Assembly: GCA_902706235.1 (NCBI GenBank) | Contig: CACSJR010000005.1 | Coordinates: forward strand, 124,001-188,000 | Source of the DNA: Citrobacter sp. 18056 | GTDB taxonomy: Bacteria > Pseudomonadota > Gammaproteobacteria > Enterobacterales > Enterobacteriaceae | Length of the DNA: 64,000 bases | Reading direction: 5' to 3' | Shown here: positions 50,127-61,734 of the stretch, piece after piece | Layout of the letters: each line of letters starts with the position of its first letter | How positions within the stretch are numbered: position 1 is the first letter of the stretch | Made by a program: the position numbers and the translations under genes | Notes under the pieces: generated by a model | Database searches by the model: none | The model's input: the letters and a program-made list of their open reading frames with translations, nothing else | What the model was told of the DNA's origin: nothing

Positions 50127-50295
50127 GGCGCGAAGTATAGAGGGTTTGCGCGGCAATGTCACCCTTCGAGCGCATCCCTATTTGCAGCGTCGCGGCCACG
50201 TTACGCGAGGTGCGCTGGATATTGTCGAATGCGCCACGAAACGCCTCGTCAAGCGTGCCGATTTGCGTCAACACACTGAACACTGCATCAATGCC
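50119..50295 (-). pseudogene. garK: 3' remnant of glycerate kinase gene garK
   Basis: From 50295 leftward the frame reads GIDAVFSVLTQIGTLDEAF and continues to AATLQIGMR, matching the last ~50 residues of E. coli GarK, which also lies directly upstream of rnpB. Everything before GIDAV is missing: codons upstream of 50295 do not match GarK. The normal stop after GMRNAG is lost, and the frame runs on through the rnpB promoter to a stop inside rnpB. No start codon with a ribosome-binding site is seen. It is thus a fragment left when the gar operon was lost; the DNA is kept perhaps because it carries the rnpB promoter. Confidence 0.85.
50134..50162 (-). promoter_or_regulatory. rnpB promoter
   Basis: On the minus strand GTGACA (50157-50162) and TATACT (50134-50139) are separated by exactly 17 bases, and the -10 box ends seven bases before the rnpB 5' end. 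A near-consensus sigma-70 promoter, overlapping the garK remnant. Confidence 0.85.
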
Positions 50296-50409
50296 AGTGA
50301 GTAAGCTGGCATTTTCTGGCATGGGCTGCCTTCAGGCTATAGCCTCACAGGGACAATCGCCACCTCCCAGGTAGGTGGTTTAAAGCTGACAACAAATAGC
50401 CCAGCAATG

Positions 50410-50434
50410 AACGCACCGCCGGGCGTTTTTTATC
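50410..50434 (+). terminator. Terminator-like hairpin facing right
   Basis: ACGC-ACCGCCGG-GCGT hairpin followed by six T on the plus strand. Both flanking genes run leftward, so its orientation does not suit ampC; on the minus strand no T-run follows. It may be a leftover of earlier gene order. Confidence 0.4.
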
Positions 50435-50437
50435 GGC

Positions 50438-51640
<1,203 letters not shown>

Positions 51641-51667
51641 TCAGTCTGCGGGAATTGACTGTGGCGA

Positions 51668-51694
51668 ACAAACGATTAAATTTAGCAGTAGCCT
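51668..51694. promoter_or_regulatory. AmpR-binding region between ampC and ampR
   Basis: The ampC-ampR gap holds CGATTAAATTTAGCAGTAGC, which in the ampC direction resembles the AmpR-protected GCTAAATTTAATCG segment known from inducible enterobacterial ampC genes. The extent is approximate. Confidence 0.5.
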
Positions 51695-51717
51695 TAAGAT
51701 TTTCTAACGGAAAAAAC

Positions 51718-52590
51718 ATGACACGTAGCTACATCCCGCTAAATTCGTTGCGTGCGTTCGAAGCCGCGGCGCGACACCTTAGCTTTACTCACGCCGCCAT
51801 CGAGCTCAACGTCACCCATTCGGCCATCAGCCAGCAAGTCAAAGCGCTGGAAGAACATCTGAACTGCCCGCTGTTTGTCCGCGTTTCGCGTGGATTACGG
51901 CTGACAACGGAAGGCGAAAGCCTGCTGCCAGTACTGAATGATTCGTTCGATCGCATCGCGGGGATGCTGGACAGGTTCGCGGTTTCCCATGAGCGAGAAA
52001 AACTGAAAGTCGGCGTGGTGGGTACGTTTGCCACCGGATTTCTGCTTCCCCGGCTGGAGGATTTCCGGCGTTGTTATCCGTATATCGATTTGCAGTTATC
52101 CACGCACAACAACCGGGTCGACCCTGCCGCTGAAGGGCTGGACTACACCATTCGCTACGGCAACGGCGCCTGGCACGATACCGACGCCACGTTTTTATGC
52201 TCGGCCCCGCTGGCACCGCTGTGCAGCCCCGAACTGGCTGCGGCGCTGCGCACGCCGGGCGATATTCTGCAATTCACGCTGCTGCGCTCATATCGACGCG
52301 ATGAATGGAATTCCTGGTTCGAGGCGGCAGGCGAACAATCTCCGTCGCCCACGCATCGGGTGATGGTTTTTGATTCGTCGGTGACGATGCTGGAAGCCGC
52401 CCAAGCCGGAATGGGTGTTGCCATCGCGCCGGTGAATATGTTCACCCACTTGTTCAACAGCGAGCGCATCACGCAACCCTTTGAATGCGAGATTAATCTC
52501 GGAAGTTACTGGCTCACGCGTTTGCAGGCCCGACCACAAACCCCGGCGATGGATGATTTCGCCCGCTGGCTGGTGAATCAGAGTTTGTAA
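51718..52590 (+). CDS. ampR: AmpR, LysR-type regulator of ampC
   Basis: A 290-residue LysR regulator that activates ampC when muropeptides from peptidoglycan recycling accumulate. The N-terminal winged helix (LSFTHAAIELNVTHSAISQQVKALE, about 22-46) and the effector domain, with the conserved DPAAEGLDYTIRYG, are full length. The start at 51718 (MTRSYIPLNS) matches known AmpR; the open frame begins 21 codons earlier. With both ampR and an intact ampC, induction by beta-lactams is expected. Confidence 0.96.
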   Translation: MTRSYIPLNSLRAFEAAARHLSFTHAAIELNVTHSAISQQVKALEEHLNCPLFVRVSRGLRLTTEGESLLPVLNDSFDRIAGMLDRFAVSHEREKLKVGVVGTFATGFLLPRLEDFRRCYPYIDLQLSTHNNRVDPAAEGLDYTIRYGNGAWHDTDATFLCSAPLAPLCSPELAAALRTPGDILQFTLLRSYRRDEWNSWFEAAGEQSPSPTHRVMVFDSSVTMLEAAQAGMGVAIAPVNMFTHLFNSERITQPFECEINLGSYWLTRLQARPQTPAMDDFARWLVNQSL

Positions 52591-53622
<1,032 letters not shown>

Positions 53623-53675
53623 CACCTGAACTTAATCATTTCATTTTAAAGAATTAACCACTTTCGGAGAACGTA

Positions 53676-54947
53676 GTGAAAGAGATAATTGCTCGACATA
53701 AACGCGGTGAACATTTGGGGATTTGCTCCGTTTGTTCGGCGCACCCGCTGGTCATTGAGGCCGCCTTACGTTTCGATCTGGATAGCGACAATAAAGTGCT
53801 TATCGAAGCAACTTCGAATCAGGTAAATCAGTTTGGGGGTTATACCGGAATGAAACCCGCTGACTTTCGGGACTTTGTCTATGAGATTGCGAAAGACATC
53901 GGTTTCCCATCTGAAAGGCTGATCCTCGGCGGCGATCATCTGGGGCCTAACTGCTGGCAAAACGAAGCCGCCGCAGTCGCCATGGAAAAATCCGTTGAAT
54001 TGATTAGGGCCTATGTCGCGGCAGGGTTCAGCAAAATCCACCTTGATGCGTCGATGTCCTGTGCTGATGACCCTACGCCGCTCGATCCAATGGTCGTCGC
54101 TGAACGTGCAGCCATCCTTTGCAAGACCGCAGAAACCACAGTCACGGAAGAACAAAAACTCGCTCTGACGTATGTCATCGGCACCGAAGTTCCCGTTCCC
54201 GGCGGGGAAGCCAGCACCATCGGAACGGTTCATGTCACACGCGAGAAAGACGCGGCCCGCACCCTCGAAACCCATCAAATCGCCTTCCGCGCATTAGGGC
54301 TGGAAGACGCACTCAGCCGGGTGATTGCGATTGTCGTGCAGCCTGGGGTGGAATTCGATCATACCCAGATCATTCACTATCAGCCGCATGCCGCCGAAGC
54401 GTTGTCTGGCTGGATAAAGCAAACCCCGATGGTCTACGAGGCTCACTCTACGGACTATCAAACCCGTCAGGCATACCACGCGCTGGTTCGCGACCACTAT
54501 GCAATCCTGAAAGTTGGCCCGGCGCTCACCTTTGCATTACGAGAAGCCATCTTTGCGTTGGCGCAAATGGAAAACGAACTGGTCTCTCCTGAGCGTCGTA
54601 GCCACGTGTTGGAAGTGATTGATGAGGTGATGCTCAACGAACCGGGTTACTGGAAGAAGTATTATCACCCGACCTGGAGCCAGGCGATGGTCGATATTCA
54701 CTTCAGTCTCTCCGACCGGACCCGCTACTACTGGCCTCATCCGCGTATCAGACAGAGCGTAGAGAAACTGACTGCCAATCTGAATGAGGTCTCTCTTCCA
54801 CTGGGATTAATCAGCCAGTTTATGCCGGTTCAGCTTGAACGCCTGTCCGAAGGTTCTCTCACTCTGACCCCGCACAACCTGATTATCGACAAAATTCAGG
54901 ACGTACTCAGGGCCTATCGTTTTGGCTGTACGGCACAAGCAGCCTGA
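53676..54947 (+). CDS. gatZ: Tagatose-bisphosphate aldolase subunit GatZ
   Basis: A 423-residue non-catalytic partner that is needed for full activity and stability of GatY. It matches E. coli GatZ (420 residues) throughout, for example [16 protein letters not shown] near the N-terminus and [14 protein letters not shown] at the end. The start is a GTG at 53676 with CGGAGA before it. It follows gatY by 53 bases and precedes gatA by 13. Confidence 0.94.
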   Translation: MKEIIARHKRGEHLGICSVCSAHPLVIEAALRFDLDSDNKVLIEATSNQVNQFGGYTGMKPADFRDFVYEIAKDIGFPSERLILGGDHLGPNCWQNEAAAVAMEKSVELIRAYVAAGFSKIHLDASMSCADDPTPLDPMVVAERAAILCKTAETTVTEEQKLALTYVIGTEVPVPGGEASTIGTVHVTREKDAARTLETHQIAFRALGLEDALSRVIAIVVQPGVEFDHTQIIHYQPHAAEALSGWIKQTPMVYEAHSTDYQTRQAYHALVRDHYAILKVGPALTFALREAIFALAQMENELVSPERRSHVLEVIDEVMLNEPGYWKKYYHPTWSQAMVDIHFSLSDRTRYYWPHPRIRQSVEKLTANLNEVSLPLGLISQFMPVQLERLSEGSLTLTPHNLIIDKIQDVLRAYRFGCTAQAA

Positions 54948-54960
54948 ATCCGGAGATTTT

Positions 54961-55425
54961 ATGAGCCAACTCTTTGTTCGAACCGGAATTAACTTCAGCT
55001 CGCGCCAGCAGGTGTTGGCGCATATTGGTGAAGAAATGCTGGCCAAAGGTGTCGTGCATGACACCTACCCAGCGGCATTGCTGGAGCGCGAAGCCGTGTA
55101 CCCAACCGGCATTGCGCTTGAACATCATGCCATCGCTATCCCTCACTGCGAGGCTGAACATGCAAAATCACCGGCGTTGTATTTGATTCGTCCCACCAGC
55201 CCGGTGAAATTTCAGCAGGCTGACGATGACACGGAGATCCACGCGTCCTTAATCATCGCCCTGATCGTTGAAAACCCGACGGCACAGTTGAAGCTGCTGC
55301 GTCGTCTTTTTGGTGAGCTGCAAAACCCGGACACCCTTGAAGCGTTGCTAAGCGCCCCTGATACCGAACTGGCCACGCTATTCCGGGAAACGGTTCTGGA
55401 ACCTCAACTCTGCGTTCAGAACTAA
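54961..55425 (+). CDS. gatA: Galactitol PTS component EIIA, GatA
   Basis: A 154-residue PTS EIIA protein of the galactitol (fructose-mannitol-like EIIA) family. The phosphorylated His lies in HAIAIPHCE (about residue 62). Start at 54961, following GGAGATTTT; an upstream ATG in frame lies within gatZ. It passes phosphate from HPr to GatB. Confidence 0.95.
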   Translation: MSQLFVRTGINFSSRQQVLAHIGEEMLAKGVVHDTYPAALLEREAVYPTGIALEHHAIAIPHCEAEHAKSPALYLIRPTSPVKFQQADDDTEIHASLIIALIVENPTAQLKLLRRLFGELQNPDTLEALLSAPDTELATLFRETVLEPQLCVQN

Positions 55426-55454
55426 TAAGAAACTGATAATAAAAGGAATACCCT

Positions 55455-55739
55455 ATGAAACGTAAAATCATTGTGGCCTGCGGTGGTGCAGTAGCAACGT
55501 CAACCATGGCGGCAGAAGAGATTAAAGAGCTTTGCGAGTCGAACAATATCACTCTCGATTTAGTGCAATGTCGGGTAACGGAAATCGAAACTTATATGGA
55601 TGGCGCAGATCTTATCTGCACCACCGCACGCGTTGATCGTACCTTTGGCGATATCCCCGTGATTCACGGTATGCCGTTTGTTTCCGGCGTCGGTATCGAA
55701 GCCCTGCAGCAAAAAATCCTGAACATCCTCGTGGGGTAA
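55455..55739 (+). CDS. gatB: Galactitol PTS component EIIB, GatB
   Basis: A 94-residue cytoplasmic PTS EIIB protein. The phospho-accepting Cys9 stands in [14 protein letters not shown], the P-loop of the lactose/galactitol EIIB fold. It relays phosphate from GatA to galactitol bound by GatC. It ends four bases before gatC. Confidence 0.95.
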   Translation: MKRKIIVACGGAVATSTMAAEEIKELCESNNITLDLVQCRVTEIETYMDGADLICTTARVDRTFGDIPVIHGMPFVSGVGIEALQQKILNILVG

Positions 55740-55743
55740 CGCC

Positions 55744-57117
55744 ATGTTTAGTGAAATAATGCGTTATATCCTCGACTTAGGCCCAACGGTGATGCTACCT
55801 CTGGTGATCATCGTTTTCTCTAAAGCACTGGGGATGAAGCTCGGCGACTGCTTTAAATCAGGGCTGCATATCGGCATTGGGTTTGTCGGTATTGGGTTGG
55901 TGATTGGTTTGATGTTGGATTCCATTGGACCTGCGGCAAAATCCATGGCGGAACAGTTCCAGATAAACCTGCACGTAGTGGATATCGGCTGGCCGGGTTC
56001 ATCTCCGATGACCTGGGCCTCGCAAATTGCGCTGGTTGCCATTCCGATTGCGATTGGCGTTAACATCGTCATGCTCGTCACCCGCATGACCCGCGTCGTC
56101 AACGTCGATATCTGGAATATCTGGCACATGACCTTTACCGGCGCGATGTTGCACCTGGCTACCGGTTCATACTGGATTGGTATTCTCGGGGTCGTCCTTC
56201 ACGCCGCCTTTGTCTATAAACTGGGCGACTGGTTTGCGAAAGACACGCGCGACTTTTTCGAACTCGACGGCATCGCGATCCCACACGGGTCTTCTGCTTA
56301 TCTCGGGCCAATCGCCGTACTGGTCGATACGATCATTGAGAAAATCCCCGGACTTAACCGCATCCACTTCAGCGCCGATGACGTTCAGAAACGTTTTGGC
56401 CCCTTCGGCGAACCCGTCACCGTCGGCTTTGTGATGGGCCTGGTAATCGGGCTGCTGGCGGGTTATGACGCCAAAGCCGTCCTGCAACTGGCGGTGAAAA
56501 CTGCAGCCGTCATGCTGCTGATGCCCCGAGTCATCAAACCGATTATGGATGGCTTAACGCCGATAGCGAAGCATGCACGTAAACGTCTGCAGGCGAAATT
56601 TGGCGGTCAGGAATTCCTGATTGGTCTGGATCCTGCGCTGCTATTGGGGCACACCTCGGTGGTCTCTGCGAGCCTGATTTTCATTCCACTGACCATTCTG
56701 ATTGCCGTTCTGGTTCCGGGTAATCAGGTCCTGCCGTTTGGCGACCTGGCAACTATCGGTTTCTTCGTGGCGATGGCGGTTGCGGTTCATCAGGGCAACC
56801 TGTTCCGCACGCTAATTTCAGGCGTCATCATTATGGGGATCACGCTGTGGATTGCCACACAAACCATCGGCTTACATACCCAGCTAGCGCAAAATGCCGG
56901 AGCATTGAAAGCGGGAGGCATGGTGGCCTCAATGGACCAAGGCGGTTCGCCGATTACCTGGCTGCTTATTCAACTCTTCACCTGGCAGAACATCATCGGC
57001 TTCGTCATTATCGCCGTGGTTTACCTGACCGGCGTGCTGCTGACCTGGCGTCGGGCGCGTAACTATATCGCCTCTGAAAAAGCTGCAGCCCTTCAACAGG
57101 CCGAAAACCTCTCTTAA
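55744..57117 (+). CDS. gatC: Galactitol PTS permease EIIC, GatC
   Basis: A 457-residue inner-membrane permease of the Gat family, with about ten to twelve hydrophobic segments. It imports galactitol and releases it inside as galactitol-1-phosphate. Typical segments are IGIGFVGIGLVIGLM near residue 42 and GLDPALLLGHTSVVSASL near residue 297. It follows gatB by four bases. Confidence 0.95.
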   Translation: MFSEIMRYILDLGPTVMLPLVIIVFSKALGMKLGDCFKSGLHIGIGFVGIGLVIGLMLDSIGPAAKSMAEQFQINLHVVDIGWPGSSPMTWASQIALVAIPIAIGVNIVMLVTRMTRVVNVDIWNIWHMTFTGAMLHLATGSYWIGILGVVLHAAFVYKLGDWFAKDTRDFFELDGIAIPHGSSAYLGPIAVLVDTIIEKIPGLNRIHFSADDVQKRFGPFGEPVTVGFVMGLVIGLLAGYDAKAVLQLAVKTAAVMLLMPRVIKPIMDGLTPIAKHARKRLQAKFGGQEFLIGLDPALLLGHTSVVSASLIFIPLTILIAVLVPGNQVLPFGDLATIGFFVAMAVAVHQGNLFRTLISGVIIMGITLWIATQTIGLHTQLAQNAGALKAGGMVASMDQGGSPITWLLIQLFTWQNIIGFVIIAVVYLTGVLLTWRRARNYIASEKAAALQQAENLS

Positions 57118-57163
57118 TACTTTGGGGGGGCCTGCGCTCCCCCGCATCTTTCTGGAGAATCGT

Positions 57164-58207
57164 ATGAAATCAGTGGTAGTCCACGCTGAGGGAAAAGTGC
57201 GCGTTGAAGAACGCCCTATTCCACAGTTAAAAACAAAGGATGACGTGCTGGTCAAAATCGTGAGTTCCGGGCTTTGCGGGTCAGATATTCCGCGTATTTT
57301 CGCCCAAGGCGCGCACTATTATCCGATAACGTTAGGACATGAATTTAGCGGTTATGTTGAATCTTACGGCTGTGAGGTGAGCGACCTGCTGCCCGGCGAC
57401 GCCGTTGCCTGCGTGCCTCTCCTGCCGTGCTTTACGTGTCCGCAGTGCAAACACGGATTCTTCTCACTCTGCAAACAATATCAGTTTATCGGCTCACGCA
57501 GTGAAGGCGGAAACGCTGAATATGTGGTGGTTAAACGCGCGAACCTCTATCGTCTACCGTCGACAATGCCCATTGAGGATGGCGCGTTCATCGAGCCTAT
57601 CACCGTCGGCTTGCATGCCTTCAACCTGGCTCACGGCTGCGAGGGGAAAAACGTGGTCATCGTCGGGGCAGGAACCATTGGTTTGCTAGCGATGCAGTGT
57701 GCACGTGAATTGGGTGCGAAAAGTATTACCGCGGTGGATATCAACCCGGAAAAACTTGAATTAGCCAAAACCCTGGGCTCGACTCACGCATTGAACAGCC
57801 GTGAAATGAGTGCGGCTGATATTCAATCTGTGCTCGCAGAGCATCAATTTGATCAACTGATTCTCGAAACGGCAGGCACACCGCAGACCGTCTCATTGTC
57901 GATAGAAATTGCTGGGCCACGGGCCCAGGTTGCACTGGTTGGAACACTGCATAAAGATTTGATGCTGGCATCCACCATCTTCGGACAGATTCTCCGGAAA
58001 GAACTCACTCTGCTCGGCAGTTGGATGAATTACTCTAGCCCGTGGCCGGGGACAGAATGGGAAACAGCCACCAGGCTGTTGACAGAGAAACGCCTCCAGC
58101 TTGATCCGTTGATTGCTCATCGGGGCAATATGGAAAGTTACGCCAGCACGATTGAAGCGTTAAACGGTACAGCGATGCAGGGAAAAATTTTGCTCAGCTT
58201 GCCTTAA
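57164..58207 (+). CDS. gatD: Galactitol-1-phosphate 5-dehydrogenase GatD
   Basis: A 347-residue zinc-dependent medium-chain dehydrogenase oxidising galactitol-1-phosphate to tagatose-6-phosphate. Catalytic zinc ligands lie in SSGLCGSD (Cys38) and GHEF (His), the structural zinc cysteines in PCFTCPQCKHGFFSLC, and the NAD fold at VGAGTIGLLA. The start at 57164 (MKSVVV) follows CTGGAGAA; the open frame starts 14 codons earlier. Last of the structural gat genes. Confidence 0.95.
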   Translation: MKSVVVHAEGKVRVEERPIPQLKTKDDVLVKIVSSGLCGSDIPRIFAQGAHYYPITLGHEFSGYVESYGCEVSDLLPGDAVACVPLLPCFTCPQCKHGFFSLCKQYQFIGSRSEGGNAEYVVVKRANLYRLPSTMPIEDGAFIEPITVGLHAFNLAHGCEGKNVVIVGAGTIGLLAMQCARELGAKSITAVDINPEKLELAKTLGSTHALNSREMSAADIQSVLAEHQFDQLILETAGTPQTVSLSIEIAGPRAQVALVGTLHKDLMLASTIFGQILRKELTLLGSWMNYSSPWPGTEWETATRLLTEKRLQLDPLIAHRGNMESYASTIEALNGTAMQGKILLSLP

Positions 58208-58213
58208 AAACAG

Positions 58214-58236
58214 GAGCCAGCTCTCAAGGCTGGCTC
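58214..58236 (+). terminator. Hairpin between gatD and gatR
   Basis: Stem GAGCCAG/CTGGCTC seven bases after the gatD stop, but with no T-run. It may stabilise the operon mRNA or end it weakly. Confidence 0.4.
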
Positions 58237-58264
58237 ACGTTCACTTTCGAAATTTATCGTTCAC

Positions 58265-58285
58265 CTTTCACAACCCTTCGATTAC
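58265..58285 (+). promoter_or_regulatory. Candidate GatR operator upstream of gatR
   Basis: 19 of 21 bases are shared with the block upstream of gatY at 52649-52669. It lies 32 bases before the gatR start, suggesting autoregulation. Confidence 0.5.
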
Positions 58286-58317
58286 ACTAGCCATAATTAA
58301 TTGTCAGGCACATCAAG

Positions 58318-59091
58318 ATGAACTCATTTGAACGTAGGAACAAAATAGTCGAACTGGTTCACTCTCAGGGAAGCGTATTGGTTCTGGATCTTTCGAATGC
58401 CTTTGGAACCTCAGAGGTGACTATTCGTGCAGACCTGCGTTTGCTGGAAGATAAAGGGTTAGTCACACGCTTCCATGGCGGAGCGGCGAAACCCGGAAGC
58501 AATTTAGCTGAAGCGGATACGCAGGAAGTCATGCTGGAAGATCGCTACAAGCTCGCCAGCGATCCCAAAAAGCGTATTGCGCAAGCCGCAGCAAAAATGA
58601 TTACCGAAGGTATGACGGTCATTCTCGACAGTGGAAGTACAACCCTGCTGATTGCCGAAGAGCTAGTCAAGAAAACTAATATCACTGTGATCACCAACAG
58701 TCTGCCAGCCGCGTTTACCTTGGCGGAAAATAAAGACATCACGCTGGTCGTGTGTGGCGGCACCGTCAGACACAAAACCCATTCGATGCACGGCACCGTT
58801 GCAGAACAGTCATTACTAGGCATTAGCGCCGATTTGATGTTTGTTGGCGCTGACGGCATTGATGCCACCAACGGCATCACGACCTTCAACGAAGGCTATT
58901 CCATCAGCAGCGTAATGGCCGCTGCCGCGCATCAGGTTATTGCCGTGCTGGATGCAACCAAATTCAACCGCCGTGGCTTCAACCAGGTGTTGCCGATGAA
59001 CAAGATCAACTGTGTCATTACAGACGATAACATTAGCAAACAAGATAGAGCTGCACTGGAAAAGGCTGGTGTCGAATTAAGGACTGTTTGA
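58318..59091 (+). CDS. gatR: Galactitol operon repressor GatR
   Basis: A 257-residue DeoR-family repressor, with N-terminal helix-turn-helix (NAFGTSEVTIRADLRLLEDKGLVTRFHGGA, about 24-54) and a C-terminal sugar-phosphate sensor domain with DSGSTTLLIAEEL (about 105) and FVGADGID. It is complete, unlike the IS-disrupted gatR of E. coli K-12, so the gat operon should be inducible by galactitol. It has its own upstream region with a candidate operator. Confidence 0.94.
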   Translation: MNSFERRNKIVELVHSQGSVLVLDLSNAFGTSEVTIRADLRLLEDKGLVTRFHGGAAKPGSNLAEADTQEVMLEDRYKLASDPKKRIAQAAAKMITEGMTVILDSGSTTLLIAEELVKKTNITVITNSLPAAFTLAENKDITLVVCGGTVRHKTHSMHGTVAEQSLLGISADLMFVGADGIDATNGITTFNEGYSISSVMAAAAHQVIAVLDATKFNRRGFNQVLPMNKINCVITDDNISKQDRAALEKAGVELRTV

Positions 59092-59122
59092 TTGACCGGG
59101 TGACAGGCTCGAGGAATAAGTT

Positions 59123-59156
59123 ATTAGCCCGGTGATGTGATGATTGCCGGGCTAAT
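59123..59156 (+). terminator. Hairpin downstream of gatR
   Basis: Perfect ten-base stem ATTAGCCCGG/CCGGGCTAAT 31 bases after the gatR stop; no T-run on either strand, so its terminator strength is uncertain. Confidence 0.4.
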
Positions 59157-59303
59157 GGGATCTGATGTTTCAAGAAAACTGAGTTGGATAATTTTTGTAA
59201 AAGATGGCCTGCTATGAGCGAACAACAGAATTTCTTAATCGAGTCGCCATGGGTATTGATAGCACTGCCGTGTATTAATCAGCGGGGAGCAGATCACAGT
59301 AGC

Positions 59304-60191
59304 TCAAAGAATATAAGCCAAGGGACCATTTTTGCTAACTACACCCCTTATGTCGTCAAGCTTAATTGGGACGTTAACAATGCCCTCTGAGCCGGGGGCA
59401 ACCTCGTATTCTGAAAAGCAAAGATACATATAGTTTCCGCTGACATAGAAACACTGGTCATCGCTGACGCTTTCAAAATCGCTGGTGTAGTCCTGTATTG
59501 AGAACCAGGATTTTGCCAGCGAGTTTATTGTGTTGGTGTATCCAGCCCGGAATAGATCTTTGAACTGAATGACCTCACCATTTTTTACGTTAATGTTTAT
59601 GCTAGCGATGATGTTTGTGGCGCCAGCGGCACCATGTACAAACAATGATCCTTCAGCAAGAGCACTAAGCAAATTATCATCTATGGAAGATTTTACTATC
59701 TCCATGTAATAATCCTCAGTGCCATCGTACATGGTATCAACGCCAATAACTCCTTTGATGCGTTCATTGATTTTCTTTTCAATGAGGGGATCTTTTAATC
59801 CTGTAACTTCTACGTAAGTTAAATGAATATCTGCTGTTTCAAAATCCGATCCAGGGGTGTAATCAGGAATGGTTTTGTTCACTGATTTTTCAATCAGTAA
59901 AGGACGTTCGAGTTTTGCCTGTGTTTGAGTGTTGCTGCCTGCCTGGACTTTTTGTTTTCCAGATTCATGTATTTCATAAATGCTGATCCCCCCCCAAAAT
60001 AAAGCCCCGATCATGGCTATAACCCCTACAAAGGTTATTATCCTGTCAAGGACTTTGTAGCTGTGTTCTTGGGTTAATTTTGACAGAATCTTTGCTTTTA
60101 TTATGTTCCTGAAAATGAGCATCAATACACCAAGACTTGCGATACCGAATTCAGGAGTTGAAAGAACGGCTTTCAGCAGAGATAAATCCAT
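59304..60191 (-). CDS. Membrane protein with RsiV/DUF3298-like domain
   Basis: A 295-residue protein of unknown function. Two hydrophobic segments lie near the N-terminus (about 15-32 and 52-70), then a soluble part of about 220 residues. Its end, YLCFSEYEVAPGSEGIVNVPI followed by KLDDIRGVV, is the pattern of the DUF3298 domain found in RsiV and related exported proteins (tyrosine/acidic then PxxxG, then a closing strand). The soluble part should face the periplasm. The gene is AT-richer than its neighbours and lies in a patch absent from E. coli at this place, so it may have been acquired. No operon partner. Confidence 0.7.
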   Translation of the reverse strand: MDLSLLKAVLSTPEFGIASLGVLMLIFRNIIKAKILSKLTQEHSYKVLDRIITFVGVIAMIGALFWGGISIYEIHESGKQKVQAGSNTQTQAKLERPLLIEKSVNKTIPDYTPGSDFETADIHLTYVEVTGLKDPLIEKKINERIKGVIGVDTMYDGTEDYYMEIVKSSIDDNLLSALAEGSLFVHGAAGATNIIASININVKNGEVIQFKDLFRAGYTNTINSLAKSWFSIQDYTSDFESVSDDQCFYVSGNYMYLCFSEYEVAPGSEGIVNVPIKLDDIRGVVSKNGPLAYIL

Positions 60192-60338
60192 ACAATTCCA
60201 TTTAAAATGTGATAAGAGGCACCATGAAGTTTGGCGTTATGGTTGCTCTTGGAAGGCTCTGAAGTTAAAAAAGGATTACAATATTATATTATTTAGAATT
60301 TTAATCGATAGTTTAAATTTCTTTACTTTTGCATGTTT

Positions 60339-60804
<466 letters not shown>

Positions 60805-61671
60805 TCACTCCCCCTGCTGCTCCAGCGCGTATTTATACAACGCGTTTTTCTTCACGCCGTGGATTTCAGCGGCGATGGCAGCGGCTTTCTTCAGCGGCAG
60901 TTCGGCTTGCAGCAGCGCCAGGGTGCGAAGTGCTTCAGCGGGCAACGCGTCGTCGCTCTGCACTTTGAAACCTTCAATGATCAGCACCATTTCGCCTTTG
61001 CGGCGGTTTTCGTCTTCTTTCACCCACGCCAGCAGCTCGCCAATCGGCGCGCCGGTGATGGTTTCCCAGGTCTTTGTCAGCTCTCGGGCCAGCACCACGT
61101 AGCGGCTTTCACCCAGCACCGTGCAGATATCTTCCAGGCTTTCCAGCAGTCGATGGGTAGATTCGTAGAAAATCAGCGTGCGGGGTTCGTTTTCCAATGC
61201 ACGCAGTGCATCGCGACGGCCTTTTGATTTGGCTGGCAGGAAGCCTTCGTAGCAGAATTTATCGGATGGCAGGCCCGCCGCACTCAGCGCCGCGATAGCC
61301 GCACATGGGCCTGGCAGCGGCACCACACGAATGCCCGCTTCACGACAGGTACGCACCAGGTGATAACCCGGATCGTTAATCAGCGGCGTTCCGGCATCGG
61401 AAACCAACGCGATGTTCTGCCCTTCTTTCAGCTTCGCCAGAAGTGTTTCAGCCTTTTGCTGTTCATTGTGGTCATGAAGGGCAAATAAACGGGCATTAAT
61501 GGCAAAATGTTGCAGCAGTAAACCGGTATGACGAGTATCTTCCGCAGCAATGAGATCAACAGCTTGCAGTATTTCCAGCGCACGTTGGGTGATGTCGCCA
61601 AGGTTACCGATTGGCGTGGGTACAATATAGAGCTGACCCTGAGAATTGTCCGCTGATTCGCGTTGTTTCAT
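60805..61671 (-). CDS. rsmI: 16S rRNA 2'-O-methyltransferase RsmI
   Basis: A 288-residue SAM-dependent methyltransferase of the tetrapyrrole methylase fold that methylates the ribose of C1402 in 16S rRNA. The glycine-rich [14 protein letters not shown] (about 15-28), [12 protein letters not shown] and [15 protein letters not shown] are as in E. coli RsmI (YraL). It is divergent from lpoA, with 63 bases between the starts. Confidence 0.96.
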   Translation of the reverse strand: MKQRESADNSQGQLYIVPTPIGNLGDITQRALEILQAVDLIAAEDTRHTGLLLQHFAINARLFALHDHNEQQKAETLLAKLKEGQNIALVSDAGTPLINDPGYHLVRTCREAGIRVVPLPGPCAAIAALSAAGLPSDKFCYEGFLPAKSKGRRDALRALENEPRTLIFYESTHRLLESLEDICTVLGESRYVVLARELTKTWETITGAPIGELLAWVKEDENRRKGEMVLIIEGFKVQSDDALPAEALRTLALLQAELPLKKAAAIAAEIHGVKKNALYKYALEQQGE

Positions 61672-61734
61672 TGTTTAGTCCGTATTGCCGATTTAATATT
61701 GAGCATTGAGCTAAAAAAATATCACTGGATACGT

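Noticed and set aside
50296-50437. Possible IS end or attachment site next to ampC
   Set aside because: A CCACCT/AGGTGG hairpin is present, but no recognisable IS terminal repeat, target duplication or integrase gene could be seen.
59184-59390. 68-codon open frame downstream of gatR
   Set aside because: No convincing ribosome-binding site, no family resemblance, and it runs into the end of the DUF3298 gene on the other strand.
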